Counted from the first letter of the stretch, positions 9,839 through 19,416 are shown. The stretch is 64,000 bases of DNA from Variovorax jilinensis (GCF_030316885.1 NZ_JASZYQ010000007.1:1-64000), one strand, 5' to 3'. Translations and numbers: made by a program. The notes: generated by a model not told the origin, from the sequence alone.

Positions 9839-10513
9839 TCACTGACGACTGAATTCCTGGTCCTTGCGGTACGCGGTGGCGGCGAAGCCCAAGGGGTTCT
9901 CCCAGCGGTCGCCCAAGGCCAGCGGCTTGTAGGTGAAGGTGTAGCGAACGAGCGCGGTGAAGTACTCGGTCTTGCTCTCGGTGCCGGCCTTCTCGGTGAT
10001 GAGCTGGAAAGCCACCTGGTAGGCCTTGTCGCCCACGGAGGTGATGCCGGTGATGCGGGGGTACTTGCGCCCACCCGTGGCGACTTGGTAGTACGGATTG
10101 GCCGCGTTCTCTGCTGAGGTCTCCGCGTCGTATTGGCTTGCGACCTGCGGGGTTGAATGCAGCCGGCACATGTCCGCGTTGCGCTGCCGCCAGGCCGGGT
10201 CGAACGTGTTGCAGGCCATGACAAAGGCATAGACCTGGCTTTGCACGAAGCTCTCCTCGCCCGCGATGGTCTCCGGGGTGACCACGGTCTGCTTGACCGT
10301 GTTCCCGTCCGGGCCCTGTACCGTGATGATCGGGATGAAGGTGTGGCGCTTGGCAAACACGGTGAGCGCGAAGGCGAGGCTCGCCACGCACAGCATCAGC
10401 AAGCCGATTGCCAAGTAGGCGCGGTTGCGCTCCTGCTTGAGCCTGTTGCTGCCGCCTAGCTGGATGGCCTGGGTGGTGGGGTCGGTCTTGAACGTTTTCG
10501 AGCCGAAGGTCAT
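9839..10513 (-). CDS. virB8: VirB8 inner-membrane assembly factor
   Basis: This 224-residue bitopic protein has a short cytoplasmic N-terminus, one membrane helix (about residues 33-53, AYLAIGLLMLCVASLAFALT) and a periplasmic NTF2-like VirB8 domain ending in the family pattern NPLGFAATAY. It nucleates the VirB complex. The start overlaps the virB6 stop by four bases (ATGA arrangement), which supports translational coupling. Confidence 0.95.
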   Translation of the reverse strand: MTFGSKTFKTDPTTQAIQLGGSNRLKQERNRAYLAIGLLMLCVASLAFALTVFAKRHTFIPIITVQGPDGNTVKQTVVTPETIAGEESFVQSQVYAFVMACNTFDPAWRQRNADMCRLHSTPQVASQYDAETSAENAANPYYQVATGGRKYPRITGITSVGDKAYQVAFQLITEKAGTESKTEYFTALVRYTFTYKPLALGDRWENPLGFAATAYRKDQEFSRQ

Positions 10514-11484
10514 TTCTTCACGCCGCCCCTGGCTGCACTGGAAGCTCTCGCCGCCCTAGCCGCTCCGCCTGTCCCGGCGCTCATGGCGGTGCGCGCGATC
10601 ATGATGAGCGTGCCGGTCGAGCCCGAGGCACCGCCGGCCAGAGCCGAAGCCCAGCCGCGCACGCAGAGCATGAACAGTATCAACACGCCCTCGATCAAGA
10701 CCAGTTGACTGGTTTGACGCGTGCGCAGGCTGTTTGATCCGAAGTAGCTGGCCGCCTCGGTGAGCCCAGGGGCCTGAGGCATCGAGGGCAGGGAGATGCT
10801 CGAGGCGGCGGCCTTGCCTGCTTCCTCTATCGCATCGCCAAAAGCGATGAAGCCGAAGCGAACGATCGCGACAACGAGGATGTAGACGAAGCAACAATTC
10901 AACATCACGTTGATCCAGTTGGTCGCGAAGTGCCGGGTTTGCTCAAAGAGCGCGAAGCCTGCAAACAGAGGGAGCAACACCATCGTGATGGCCATGCCCC
11001 ACTTGGCAAGCGTCATGTAGGCCAGCGCGATGACGAACAGCAGGCAGTTCACGACGAACAGCACCAAGCCGTCAAAGATCAAGGTGATTTCGGTCAACTT
11101 CGCGTTGCGCAAGGTCCCCGATACGGTATCTGCATTGACCCAGAGCGCATCGAGCATCTGCCCGGTCGGCTGGCCAGCCATGATGGTGGAGGCCGCCGAG
11201 TCCGCGAAAGAGAAGAAAATGCGGTAAATGTCCTGCGCGAATCCGCCCCAGTTGAGCGTGCCAAAGACGGCCATCGTCATGAAGGCCCTGGCCAGGAAAT
11301 CCTTCCACTGCAGGGGTGAGTGGCCTGCATAGATTTTGTAGCCGAAGAGAGCCCAGTAGAGTACTGCGGCGAGGTGAACGGGGGTCGCGACGGCGGAGGC
11401 GAGCGCCGGGTAGGTGGTGCTCAGAAAGGTCTGTGCGACGCCATCGGAGGCGCCGATCATTCCCTGGATCGTGATGTCGGCCAC
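10510..11484 (-). CDS. virB6: VirB6/TrbL polytopic membrane protein
   Basis: GTG 11484 starts two bases after the preceding stop and gives VADITIQGMIGAS. The ATG at 11514 would overlap that gene by 28 bases and is less likely. The 324-residue product has about six hydrophobic segments, and a C-terminal Gly/Ala/Arg-rich tail, as in VirB6/TrbL proteins that form part of the inner-membrane pore. It sits between the small membrane proteins and virB8, the usual place for virB6. Confidence 0.9.
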   Translation of the reverse strand: MADITIQGMIGASDGVAQTFLSTTYPALASAVATPVHLAAVLYWALFGYKIYAGHSPLQWKDFLARAFMTMAVFGTLNWGGFAQDIYRIFFSFADSAASTIMAGQPTGQMLDALWVNADTVSGTLRNAKLTEITLIFDGLVLFVVNCLLFVIALAYMTLAKWGMAITMVLLPLFAGFALFEQTRHFATNWINVMLNCCFVYILVVAIVRFGFIAFGDAIEEAGKAAASSISLPSMPQAPGLTEAASYFGSNSLRTRQTSQLVLIEGVLILFMLCVRGWASALAGGASGSTGTLIMIARTAMSAGTGGAARAARASSAARGGVKK

Positions 11485-11486
11485 CG

Positions 11487-11813
11487 CTATTTTTCCCCGG
11501 TGACGGCGATCCAACGTGCCTTGACTCTGGCATCGCGCAGGTCTTCGGCACTTAGGTACACGCCTGTCATGTCGCGTACCTGGGTGATCGCATGCCTAGC
11601 ACAGAGGTCGTACTGGCCCTTCGGATCGTTACCCCCGAACAGAATCTGCTGACATGGCAAGAAATACTCTGAGACGAACGTGTTGAAGTCGTACAGCGTG
11701 GCGCTGAGCAATGGGTTCGCGGGCTTCTCGACTCCGACGACCATATAGGTTGTTCCACCGCCGATAGCGAGCCCCACCGCCAAGGCGGGAATTAGCATCC
11801 AGGACCTAAACAT
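11487..11813 (-). CDS. small membrane-anchored protein of the transfer operon, unknown function
   Basis: ATG 11813 gives a 108-residue protein with one N-terminal hydrophobic segment (about residues 3-24, Gly-rich) and a soluble remainder with two cysteines (LPCQQILFGG and YDLCARHA). I do not recognise the family. The start overlaps the lipoprotein stop by eight bases and its stop is two bases before virB6, so it is a genuine member of the operon. A periplasmic accessory factor of the secretion channel or an entry-exclusion protein are both possible, but sequence alone does not choose between them. Confidence 0.75.
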   Translation of the reverse strand: MFRSWMLIPALAVGLAIGGGTTYMVVGVEKPANPLLSATLYDFNTFVSEYFLPCQQILFGGNDPKGQYDLCARHAITQVRDMTGVYLSAEDLRDARVKARWIAVTGEK

Positions 11814-12021
11814 GGTCGGTCTCCTTTGTGGTCGTGTTTTCCAACTGGTGGAACTCGCAGGCGCACGGAGAGCGATCGAAGCGGTTCGACGTGCTTGAGC
11901 ATCCGGCGAGCCAACCGAAGAGGAACAGCAGCGCAAAGAACTTCCAGCTCTTGGCCAAGAGCCAGAACGGGATCCACAAGGGCCCGGTCAGGACCGCGCA
12001 GATGATGAAGAGGGTTTTCAT
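11806..12021 (-). CDS. virB7: small lipoprotein, VirB7-like
   Basis: This 71-residue product has a hydrophobic N-terminus and a lipobox, LAGC, at about residues 38-41, then a short Ser/Thr-rich mature part with two more cysteines (CAC). Position (after virB5, before virB6) and size match VirB7, the lipoprotein that anchors VirB9 and VirB10 in the outer membrane. The hydrophobic stretch before the lipobox is longer than usual, so an entry-exclusion lipoprotein (Eex) is an alternative. Confidence 0.75.
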   Translation of the reverse strand: MKTLFIICAVLTGPLWIPFWLLAKSWKFFALLFLFGWLAGCSSTSNRFDRSPCACEFHQLENTTTKETDHV

Positions 12022-12067
12022 GGGACTAGTCTGTGTGAATCAGTTTCAAGACATCAGCTGGAATCGC

Positions 12068-12787
12068 TCAGTTCGAGGAGCGGCGGTGGTAGCTCTCGAC
12101 CGAGGAGGTCGCCTGGTTTTGCTCGTTTAGCATGTTGGCCTGCAGGTTCACGTTCATCGCGGTGAGCTTGGCCATCGCGGTCTGCAACATGCCGTTCTCC
12201 ACGGCGATGCGGTTCTGCAGGTCCTGCGCGTCCTTGAGGTTGGCGGTGCTGTCGATCTGTTGGCCCAGACGCGTGAGGTTGTTCAGGTGTGTCTGGACCT
12301 GGCCGTAGAGCGCATCGCCACTGGACATCGCCGCGCGTACCGAGTCGCTGCTCAACTGATAGGTCGCCGCCCCTTGACCCTTCGGGTCCTGGAACAGCTC
12401 CCTGGGCATAGTCTTCAGGACCTGCTCGTATTGGCCCTGCTTGGTGCCGTAGGCGCCCTGGGCCTGTTGTGCGACCACTTCCTGCCAGGAGCCGGGGACG
12501 ACAGACGCGGCGTTGATGGAATCGTTGAGGCCCAGCTGCCCGCGACCGTAGCTGCCGGTGACGGCTTCGTACTGCTGCTTCATCTGGTCGTACTGCCGCT
12601 TCATCTCGGCGAGCTGCTCGGCCCACTTGGCGATGCTCTCGCCCTGATTGAGCGTGGCCAGCATGTCGGACACGGGTGCCACCACCGCGAGCTGGGCCAT
12701 CACCTGGCCGTGGGCCAGGATGGCGATGGCGCTCAAGACTAATGTGGTGCGAATGACTCTGCGAGGGAATCTCATGAACAGGCTCAC
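12068..12787 (-). CDS. virB5: VirB5 minor pilus protein
   Basis: This 239-residue protein has a signal peptide ending near AHGQVMAQ (residues 25-32), then a long helical, Gln-rich coiled-coil domain (IAKWAEQLAEMKRQYDQMKQ), the hallmark of VirB5/TraC-type pilus-tip adhesins. The start overlaps the virB4 stop by four bases. It probably sits at the pilus tip and contacts recipient cells. Confidence 0.92.
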   Translation of the reverse strand: MSLFMRFPRRVIRTTLVLSAIAILAHGQVMAQLAVVAPVSDMLATLNQGESIAKWAEQLAEMKRQYDQMKQQYEAVTGSYGRGQLGLNDSINAASVVPGSWQEVVAQQAQGAYGTKQGQYEQVLKTMPRELFQDPKGQGAATYQLSSDSVRAAMSSGDALYGQVQTHLNNLTRLGQQIDSTANLKDAQDLQNRIAVENGMLQTAMAKLTAMNVNLQANMLNEQNQATSSVESYHRRSSN

Positions 12788-15444
12788 TTTCGGTTCAGGT
12801 TGTGGGTGTTCTTTTCCATGGCGCGCGCCATGAAGGCCGGGACCCAGGCCTCCGGCTCTTCGGTGCCCAGCTCACGGATGACTTCCTCCATGAGGGCCAC
12901 GCCCTTGTCGTTGGAGGAAAGGACGGGGATGAACTCGGGCATGTCCGATAGATCGAAAACCGCCTTGATCGACTCGCTGCCACGGCGGATCAAGAACTTG
13001 CGGTGTTCGGTCGGCGTGTCGCGCAGCCATTCGAAGTTGGCTTGCGTCTCGCCCAGCACCTCAACCAAGTCATGACGGTTGGCCGCACTGTTCGGAAAAT
13101 GGATCCTCGTGACTGTCTGCTTCTGGATCGCGTCGGTCTCGCAGTACAGGAACTTCGCATCCGGGGTCAGGAAGGCCAGCAGGCCGTTCTTGCGCCGAAT
13201 CTGCATGATGTAGCTGTCGATCTTCTTGCGCCAGAACTCGTGGCGCACCAGGTTCTGCCCTTCGTCCAGTACCACGATGAAAGGCTCGCCGTTCATCGCC
13301 TGATCGATGCGGTGGAACGGGTAGCTCAGGATCACCGCCAGTTCCGGCTGTGCATTCCCGCCTTTGATGAGCTGCCGCATCTCGAAACAGTAGTGACGGC
13401 ACTGCGTGAGATCGATCGTGTCATGCTCGTTGTCGAAGGCGCCGGCGTTGGCACCGTTCTGGCCGCCCGCGCCGTGCCAGACACGCATGGCGCGGGCGAG
13501 CTCACCCTGACCAAAGCACCAGGCGATGTTGCGCAGGCGCCGATCGGCGAGCGGCAGCAGGTAGCTCTCCTGGACGGCAGCCTGGAAGCGCTCGATATCG
13601 TCCTCCGACACCGTTCCGCCGTAGCAGGTGCGCATGAGGGACAGGAGTTCGACGAGGTAGGCGCGGTTCTCGGGGGAGTCACGGAGTTGGAACGGGTTCC
13701 AACCCGTGGGCGTCTGGGCCGACAGCGTGGTGAGCTGGCCGCCCATGGCGCGCATGAAGACGGCCGAGCCCTGGAGGTTGTCGAACCAGAAGATGCGCGG
13801 GCGCGCCTTGTCGGCCATGGCGATGAGAGCGGCGAGCACGGCCGTCTTGCCCGAGCCGGTTTCGCCCTCGATGGCGATGTGGCCCGCCACCATGCCGTCC
13901 ATCTCGCGGTGGAAGTTGAAGAAGTAGGGCGTGCCGCTCTGCGTCTCGAAAGCCATGATGGCCGGGCCCCAGAGGTTCCCCTCCATGCGGCCGCTCGCGA
14001 AGTTGTGAAAGGAAGCAAAGCCGGCGAAGTTGCCGGACTTGATCTTTCCCCGGCGGCCCATGAAGTGCTGAGCCTGCCCGGGCAGCTGCGCCCAGTAAAA
14101 GGTCTCCATGGCGAACCACTCGCGCACGGGCTTGACGCCCAGGCTGACGAAGGACTTCTTGAGCAGGCCCACGGCGTGGTCGAGGTGGGCCAACGTGAGC
14201 CGGCGGTTGTCGAGAGCGTCGGAGGCGGTCTCGGCCGCCACGTGGACCAGCATCGTGAGGTGATGCAGACCGTTCACCGAACGCCCGCGGGCAAGGTCCT
14301 GCAGGCCCTGGGTGATCTCGTCCATGTCTTCTTCGGCGACGCCTTCGGTGTCGTTCACGCTGATGCGTCGGCGCTCTTGGCGCATGTCGTGCTCGGCGCT
14401 GATGCGGTCAGTGAAGAAGAATGATTGCGTGATGATGAATTCCACCGGTTGCTTCAGGAACTCGTCCAGCATTCGCGAGGGTGTGCGCGTGGGCCACTCC
14501 GCCATGCTCAGGATGGCGGCGGCGCGCGTGCCGCTCAAGTTTTCGATGGCCATGGTGTGCCCCACGACTCTGAAGTCGATGGCAGAGACGGCGAGCGACC
14601 GGTCTAGCGGCAGCGCGGTGATCGGGACGCGCTCGTCTTCCAGATTCACCAGGTAGTGCAGGAAGCCGGCGATCTCGGAAAAGTCTTCACCGAGGTGGTC
14701 TAGGACTTCCGCTCGTGCGTACCGATCCTGCTTGCCGAAATGGGACTCGAACTCGTGCCAACTGAGCTGGAACTGATCGACGGCACGCCGCGCATCCATG
14801 GCCGCGATCGTCTGGGTCTCGAACACTGGACGGCGCTGGATGCGCAGCTTGCGCGCACCGTAGGAACTGAGCGTCTGGACGACCAGGTTGGCCGCCTCGT
14901 TGATGTCCTTGGACTGCTGCTCGAAGGAGTCGAGGTCTTCCTGGGTAAGCTTGATGCCGGAGACCGCGGAGAACATGCGATCGAGGAGGCCGGGGGCACC
15001 CTGGCGGAAGCGGTTGCGCACGATTGAAATGTAGATCTCGTTCACGAAAAAGGATCGCTTCTCGTAGCGCGCGCGCCAGGCTGCGTTGAAGGTGCGTGAG
15101 AACCAGGTGCCGCCGTCGCCTGCCGGGTAGCGGTTGACCTTGCGGCGAACAAGATGGACATAGATGCCGCGGTCGCTGTTGGCGATGGAGCGCAGCACCG
15201 TGTTGCGAATCCGCTCGGCCTGCTTGATCTGGGCAGCGCTCAGGGACTCGAAGTAGAGGCCCTCCAGCTTGATAACCTGCACCAGCCCGTCGTCCTTTGT
15301 GACGACGGTCTCGTCGTCGTAGTGGACGGTGTAGGGGATCATGTCGCTGAGCGCCATCTCCTTGGCGTCCACGGCCGCGCCCTCGGGCGTGGGCATGGAC
15401 AGCGCCATGTCGAACTTGCGCTTCAGGATGTCAGCGAGGCGCAT
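12784..15444 (-). CDS. virB4: VirB4 ATPase
   Basis: This 886-residue protein is the largest ATPase of the channel. The N-terminal VirB4/CagE domain (about 1-450) is followed by a P-loop domain with Walker A, IEGETGSGKTAVLAAL, near residue 530 and Walker B, PFIVVLDEGQNLV, near 715. Length is slightly above the usual 800-850. It overlaps virB3 by 14 bases at its start and virB5 by four bases at its end. Confidence 0.95.
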   Translation of the reverse strand: MRLADILKRKFDMALSMPTPEGAAVDAKEMALSDMIPYTVHYDDETVVTKDDGLVQVIKLEGLYFESLSAAQIKQAERIRNTVLRSIANSDRGIYVHLVRRKVNRYPAGDGGTWFSRTFNAAWRARYEKRSFFVNEIYISIVRNRFRQGAPGLLDRMFSAVSGIKLTQEDLDSFEQQSKDINEAANLVVQTLSSYGARKLRIQRRPVFETQTIAAMDARRAVDQFQLSWHEFESHFGKQDRYARAEVLDHLGEDFSEIAGFLHYLVNLEDERVPITALPLDRSLAVSAIDFRVVGHTMAIENLSGTRAAAILSMAEWPTRTPSRMLDEFLKQPVEFIITQSFFFTDRISAEHDMRQERRRISVNDTEGVAEEDMDEITQGLQDLARGRSVNGLHHLTMLVHVAAETASDALDNRRLTLAHLDHAVGLLKKSFVSLGVKPVREWFAMETFYWAQLPGQAQHFMGRRGKIKSGNFAGFASFHNFASGRMEGNLWGPAIMAFETQSGTPYFFNFHREMDGMVAGHIAIEGETGSGKTAVLAALIAMADKARPRIFWFDNLQGSAVFMRAMGGQLTTLSAQTPTGWNPFQLRDSPENRAYLVELLSLMRTCYGGTVSEDDIERFQAAVQESYLLPLADRRLRNIAWCFGQGELARAMRVWHGAGGQNGANAGAFDNEHDTIDLTQCRHYCFEMRQLIKGGNAQPELAVILSYPFHRIDQAMNGEPFIVVLDEGQNLVRHEFWRKKIDSYIMQIRRKNGLLAFLTPDAKFLYCETDAIQKQTVTRIHFPNSAANRHDLVEVLGETQANFEWLRDTPTEHRKFLIRRGSESIKAVFDLSDMPEFIPVLSSNDKGVALMEEVIRELGTEEPEAWVPAFMARAMEKNTHNLNRK

Positions 15445-15730
15445 AGCGACGGCACCCCCACAGCGACTTGTTCGCGCACGGCTTCAGCCGCGTCGATGCA
15501 GAAAGGATGTTGAAGAGATAGACGTCCTTCAGGCAGACCAGGTAACAGGCCAGCAGCAGGACGGGAACCAGGGCCACGGCCCAGATCGAGCGCGTCACCA
15601 TGGCGGCCATTCCGGGCAGGTACAGGCTCATCGCAAGGCTGGCGAGCGTGAACCCACCGATCATGGTCGGGCGGGTCATGGCGGCGACCAGGGTCTCGCC
15701 TTCGTCGTAGAGATCAGTGTCGTGGGTCAC
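15431..15730 (-). CDS. virB3: VirB3 inner-membrane protein
   Basis: This 99-residue protein has two adjacent membrane segments (about residues 24-42 and 47-66) and the family motif around LYDEGETLVAAMTRPTMIGG. It lies directly before virB4, with which VirB3 always pairs, and overlaps it by 14 bases. Confidence 0.93.
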   Translation of the reverse strand: MTHDTDLYDEGETLVAAMTRPTMIGGFTLASLAMSLYLPGMAAMVTRSIWAVALVPVLLLACYLVCLKDVYLFNILSASTRLKPCANKSLWGCRRYAPR

Positions 15731-15743
15731 GGTCTAAGGCAGC

Positions 15744-16073
15744 TCAATCGCCCAGGCCTCGAGGCTCGATGCCCTTGGCAACGCTGGCCTGTCGCTCCCG
15801 GGTGTCCCACTCGTTCACGAAGCCCAGGCGCTGGCTCGGGTAGCGGATCTCGACGTTGGCACCCTTCACCAGCTGTGCGCAGGCGCGTCCGTGCAGTTCT
15901 GCGCGCTCGTGGCGAACATCCCTGGCGTGCTCGCCTTCGCCCATGCGTTGGATGACCGTGGTCGCGTTGGCGAAGGTGATCGGGCCGCGATAGGACCGAC
16001 CGACCTCCGGCAATGCGGGCGCTGGAGCGCCCACCTCGCCCGCCGATACCAATGCGTCGAGTTGCGGCTTCAT
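15744..16073 (-). CDS. small protein between virB2 and virB3, unknown
   Basis: ATG 16073 overlaps the virB2 stop (ATGA), giving 109 residues (MKPQLDALVSAGEVGAPAP and on). It has no membrane segment or signal peptide, a Pro/Ala-rich N-terminus and a charged middle (GEGEHARDVRHERAELHG). I do not recognise the family. Tight coupling to virB2 and virB3 indicates a role in transfer or its control. A longer reading frame to 16361 is a shadow of virB2. Confidence 0.7.
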   Translation of the reverse strand: MKPQLDALVSAGEVGAPAPALPEVGRSYRGPITFANATTVIQRMGEGEHARDVRHERAELHGRACAQLVKGANVEIRYPSQRLGFVNEWDTRERQASVAKGIEPRGLGD

Positions 16074-16435
16074 ACTTGGCCGCCCGCCTTGGAGCGCAGT
16101 TCGCCCACGATGCTGGGTGCGAAGAAGACCAGCGCGATGCCGAAGCCCCAGCCACCGAGCGTCATGAGGTCGATGCGACCGGTCTTCCAGCGGTAGCCTT
16201 GCACCGCGAGCGTGATGATGCCGATGTAGTAGCCCCACTCGAAGATCACCAGATTCACGATGGACTTGAGGATTTCGGTGAGACCACCGAACATGGCGCC
16301 CCCGCTGGTTTGGGCGTGGGCGAGTTCGGGCAAGAGGGTCAGGATAGGCAGCAGAATGCAAGCCGCTCGGCTGAGGTTTCTGGCAAAGATGGTGGCTTCG
16401 TCCGACGATGAGCGCGGTGCGACGGTGTGGTTCAT
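16070..16435 (-). CDS. virB2: VirB2/TrbC major pilin
   Basis: ATG 16435 gives 121 residues: a long signal region with a hydrophobic core (ACILLPILTLLPELAHA, cleavage after AHA at about residue 42), then two hydrophobic helices (about 55-80 and 90-110) joined by a short basic loop (GYRWKTGRIDL). This is the VirB2 pilin layout. Its place directly upstream of virB3 and virB4 agrees. A start at 16567 would add an unrelated leader. Confidence 0.9.
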   Translation of the reverse strand: MNHTVAPRSSSDEATIFARNLSRAACILLPILTLLPELAHAQTSGGAMFGGLTEILKSIVNLVIFEWGYYIGIITLAVQGYRWKTGRIDLMTLGGWGFGIALVFFAPSIVGELRSKAGGQV

Positions 16436-16570
16436 GGGGTGGCCCAAGTTGATTGAGAGTTCGAAGGCGCGTCGGAGAGCCGAGTCGTCTTCTAGGAATG
16501 AATGGACGAGCTTCGAGAGAGAAGGACGCGACGGCCCGTCTCCAAGAAGTTCTGCAGGGTGCTCCAAGCG

Positions 16571-17617
16571 CTATCGGCTGGAGGTAAAGGGCCCGGGCGG
16601 CAGGATCCGAACGACCACGCGCCGATCAGGCTGCAGGCAGTCGATCAGGGCCTGCTGCGCCGTGACCGCCTCGCAGCGGTCGCCGGTCAACGGAGCCGAG
16701 GCTCCCGCGCCAGAGGGCTCGATCGGCAAGGTCACGCCCGCGCGCTGCAGCAGCTTGGCGACGGTCTCTGCGCGTTCCTTTGACAGCGCCTGATTGCGCT
16801 CGGGAAGCCCCAGGCGGTCTGTGTGGCCGATGACCGCGATGGCCCCAGCGGTGGCGCCATGCGCCTTAATCCTGCCGGCGACGGCGTCGATCTCCGCGCG
16901 GCCGCCCGCGAGCATGCCTTCGGCCCGGGCCTGATCGAAGCGAAACAGCATGTCCGCCGGCACTTCGACCACCTCGAGCGCCGGGGCCTGAGGCACATCG
17001 ATGCCATTCAGGCCCGGCGCCTGCGGCACATGGATGGCCTCGAGAGAATCCTGCGCGGTGCAGGCCGCCTCGAATTCACCGCCGGCTTCCTTCGCGAGTG
17101 CCACGGCGTGGTCCAGCTCGGGACGGCCATGGTTCCAGCGGGCGCCCTGGGTCTCCTCCAGATTCTCGTAGACCGACTGGCGGGCCACTTCCAGGCAACC
17201 CACTTTCGGCGTGCGGCAGTTTCGCTCACGGTAGCGGGCAAGAACTGACTCGACGTTCACGAGGTCGGCACGCCACTGTGGGCGACCGTAGCGACCGGAC
17301 GCGGCCGGCAGGATCTCCTGACCGAAGAGCGGGCGCTCCAGGCTGGCTGTCGGCTCCTCGCCCTCGCTAAGGGCCGTGCGGATGCGAGCGGCATTGCCGC
17401 CTGCGATCGCCGGGGTATTTCTTGTATCGCCCTGCGAGGCTTCCGCCTTCGCGAGGTCGGCCCAGCACTGGGCCTTGCCGCTCCAGTAGGCCTTGGCCAC
17501 CGATGCCTTCGTCAGGGGCTCGACGAAGTCTGGGGCGGTCTGAGCGTGGGCCACCATGGCCGCAGCGCTGTAGAAGAGAGCGCAGAGGCGGACGCGCTTC
17601 ATGGCGAGCTTCACCAT
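16571..17617 (-). CDS. OmpA-family envelope protein in the transfer operon
   Basis: This 348-residue protein has a signal peptide ending near AHAQ (residues 23-26) and a helical middle part with several cysteines (RNCRTPKVGCLE). The C-terminal OmpA-like domain (about 215-345) has the peptidoglycan-binding core VIGHTDRLGLPERNQALS and the basic RRVVVRI end. It probably ties the outer membrane or channel to peptidoglycan. It lies between the autotransporter adhesin and virB2, on the same strand, in an operon. OmpA-like proteins are occasional extra members of T4SS loci. Start ATG 17617 is used, and ATG 17602 is an alternative. Confidence 0.87.
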   Translation of the reverse strand: MVKLAMKRVRLCALFYSAAAMVAHAQTAPDFVEPLTKASVAKAYWSGKAQCWADLAKAEASQGDTRNTPAIAGGNAARIRTALSEGEEPTASLERPLFGQEILPAASGRYGRPQWRADLVNVESVLARYRERNCRTPKVGCLEVARQSVYENLEETQGARWNHGRPELDHAVALAKEAGGEFEAACTAQDSLEAIHVPQAPGLNGIDVPQAPALEVVEVPADMLFRFDQARAEGMLAGGRAEIDAVAGRIKAHGATAGAIAVIGHTDRLGLPERNQALSKERAETVAKLLQRAGVTLPIEPSGAGASAPLTGDRCEAVTAQQALIDCLQPDRRVVVRILPPGPFTSSR

Positions 17618-17637
17618 TCCGTTCTTCCGTCTCTTGC

Positions 17638-19416
17638 TCAGAACGAGAAGGTCGCGCCGACGCCGAAGCCGACCTTGGCCGGTCCAGACGAGGTGACACC
17701 GACCTTGGCGTTGAGCAGGATCTGGTTGCTGGCGTAGTAGTTCACGCCCGCGGCGATAGCGCCTTCACCGTTGTAGGAGCCCGCACCGATGCTGATGCTC
17801 GTGTTGCCCTCAGCGCGTGCGTTGGGTACGAGGGCTGCAGCAGCCATCGCCATCGCGCCGATTCCCGACATCTGCTTCTGGCTCTTCTGGTCGAGTTGCT
17901 CGATCTGGCGGTCGGTGTACGCCTGGGACTGCTGGACGCCTCCGCCCACCATGCTGCGTACCTGGTTCAGGTTCGTGGCGTCGGTGCCCTCGGTGCCTGG
18001 CGCGACGTTGGCGAGCTGCCGTTCGGCGCCGGGCCTGCCGAAGCTCACGGTGTTGTCGCGGTCCGCCGTGCTGCCGCTGCCGATCGCTACCGAGTCTTTG
18101 CCGGTGGCGGATGCACCAGGGGCGCCGCTGGTGTTGCTGCCAGTGATCGTGGAGCCGATCGCGTCCAGAGCGCTGCCCACGTTGTTGTAAACGACGTTGT
18201 TGACGGTGTAGGCCGGGGCTGTGATCGCGCCGGTGCTCGGGTCGTAGGTGCTGCCACCACCGAAATTGCCAGCGGTGGCCGAGCCCAGGTTGCCGACGCT
18301 CGCGCCTAGTGCTGTGACAGCCTGGTTCGTGGCGTTTAGCTGGCTACCGTTGATCGCGTCCGTGCTGGTGGCGTCGAGCCGGCCGGCCGCAACGTTCGTC
18401 ATGGTGCGTTCGGCGCCCTCGCTACCGACGCTGACCGTGCTGACGGGCGCGGTGCCGGCGAAGGTGTATTCGGTGCCATTGATCATGGCACTGCGCGTCG
18501 CCACCGCGGCACTGGTGGTGGAGCCTTGGCCGAGCGCGACGTCGCCCACGTTGCTTGCGACGGCGCCGGCGCCAAGCGCAGTCGCCCCATGGGCCTGCCC
18601 CTTGGCGCTCGCGCCGAACACCACGCTGTCGTTGCCCATGGCTTCCGAGTTCACGCCACCCGCGATCGCATTGCTTCCGCTCACGACGGCGCCTGGCCCC
18701 ATGGCAAGCGAATCGGTGCCGGTCGCGACCGCGTCGGCACCGGTCGAGTTGGCCTTGAAGTACTTCGTCTTCTCGTCGGTATAGGCGTTGCTCTCTGCCG
18801 CCTTGTTGTCGATGTACGTGTAGGTGTCGCCCAGCTTGGTGTCGGTGTACTGCGCTGCCTGATTCAGCGCGTCGGAGTTCAACGCGTCGGCATACTGATT
18901 GGCTCGGTTCAGCGTGTCGGCTGAGGCACTATTGAGTTGGTCGAGGTTGACGGCATCGCTACCTTCGGTCCCGGCGGCAAGCCCAGTCATCTGCCGACCG
19001 CCAACCTCGACGCTGTTGTCGCGGGTGGTCTGCGAGAAACTGCCAAGCGCTACGGAGTTCGTGTGTGACGAAGCCGCACCGAAGCCGATGGCGCTCGATC
19101 CTGCGCCGGACGTCCTGGTCTGTGAGCCCAGCGCGGTGCTGTTTTCTCCGCTCGGAAGTTGGGTGTAGCGTCCGAGGGTTGGGCAGTCGGTGTTCGCACA
19201 TGTGCCGACTGCGACCGAGCCACCGCCCGTCGCGGTGGCGTGGTGGCCAAGTGCCATCGAGTTCGAGCCGGAAGCGCTTGCCCCGGCGCCTACGGCGGTA
19301 CTGTTGAGATTGCCGCTCGCGCCCGGCCCGTAGGTCGTGGGCAGGTCTGCGCTTGCAAGTTGGCAGACCAATGCCGTCGTAGCGGCGAGGATGGTTTTCT
19401 GGAAAGAGAGAGTCAT
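17638..19416 (-). CDS. YadA-like trimeric autotransporter adhesin
   Basis: This 592-residue protein has a signal peptide (residues 1-23), then a head made of left-handed beta-roll repeats with the pattern SxAxGxxAxAxG (for example NSMALGHHATATGGG). Neck motifs of the type DAVNLDQL follow (about 150-155, and again near residues 350 and 470). A short coiled stalk leads to a C-terminal YadA anchor (last 75 residues, NVYYAS-type beta strands ending GVGATFSF). The terminal Phe is typical of outer-membrane barrels. It sits 20 bases upstream of the OmpA gene in the conjugation operon. It probably promotes cell-cell contact during mating. Confidence 0.93.
   Translation of the reverse strand: MTLSFQKTILAATTALVCQLASADLPTTYGPGASGNLNSTAVGAGASASGSNSMALGHHATATGGGSVAVGTCANTDCPTLGRYTQLPSGENSTALGSQTRTSGAGSSAIGFGAASSHTNSVALGSFSQTTRDNSVEVGGRQMTGLAAGTEGSDAVNLDQLNSASADTLNRANQYADALNSDALNQAAQYTDTKLGDTYTYIDNKAAESNAYTDEKTKYFKANSTGADAVATGTDSLAMGPGAVVSGSNAIAGGVNSEAMGNDSVVFGASAKGQAHGATALGAGAVASNVGDVALGQGSTTSAAVATRSAMINGTEYTFAGTAPVSTVSVGSEGAERTMTNVAAGRLDATSTDAINGSQLNATNQAVTALGASVGNLGSATAGNFGGGSTYDPSTGAITAPAYTVNNVVYNNVGSALDAIGSTITGSNTSGAPGASATGKDSVAIGSGSTADRDNTVSFGRPGAERQLANVAPGTEGTDATNLNQVRSMVGGGVQQSQAYTDRQIEQLDQKSQKQMSGIGAMAMAAAALVPNARAEGNTSISIGAGSYNGEGAIAAGVNYYASNQILLNAKVGVTSSGPAKVGFGVGATFSF

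Noticed and set aside
13003-14424. 473-codon open frame opposite virB4
   Set aside because: Virtual frame in GC-rich DNA; virB4 motifs are on the other strand.
17638-19416. Internal repeats as a tandem-repeat or CRISPR-like array
   Set aside because: The periodicity is the protein-level beta-roll repeat of a YadA head; DNA repeats are imperfect and have no spacers.
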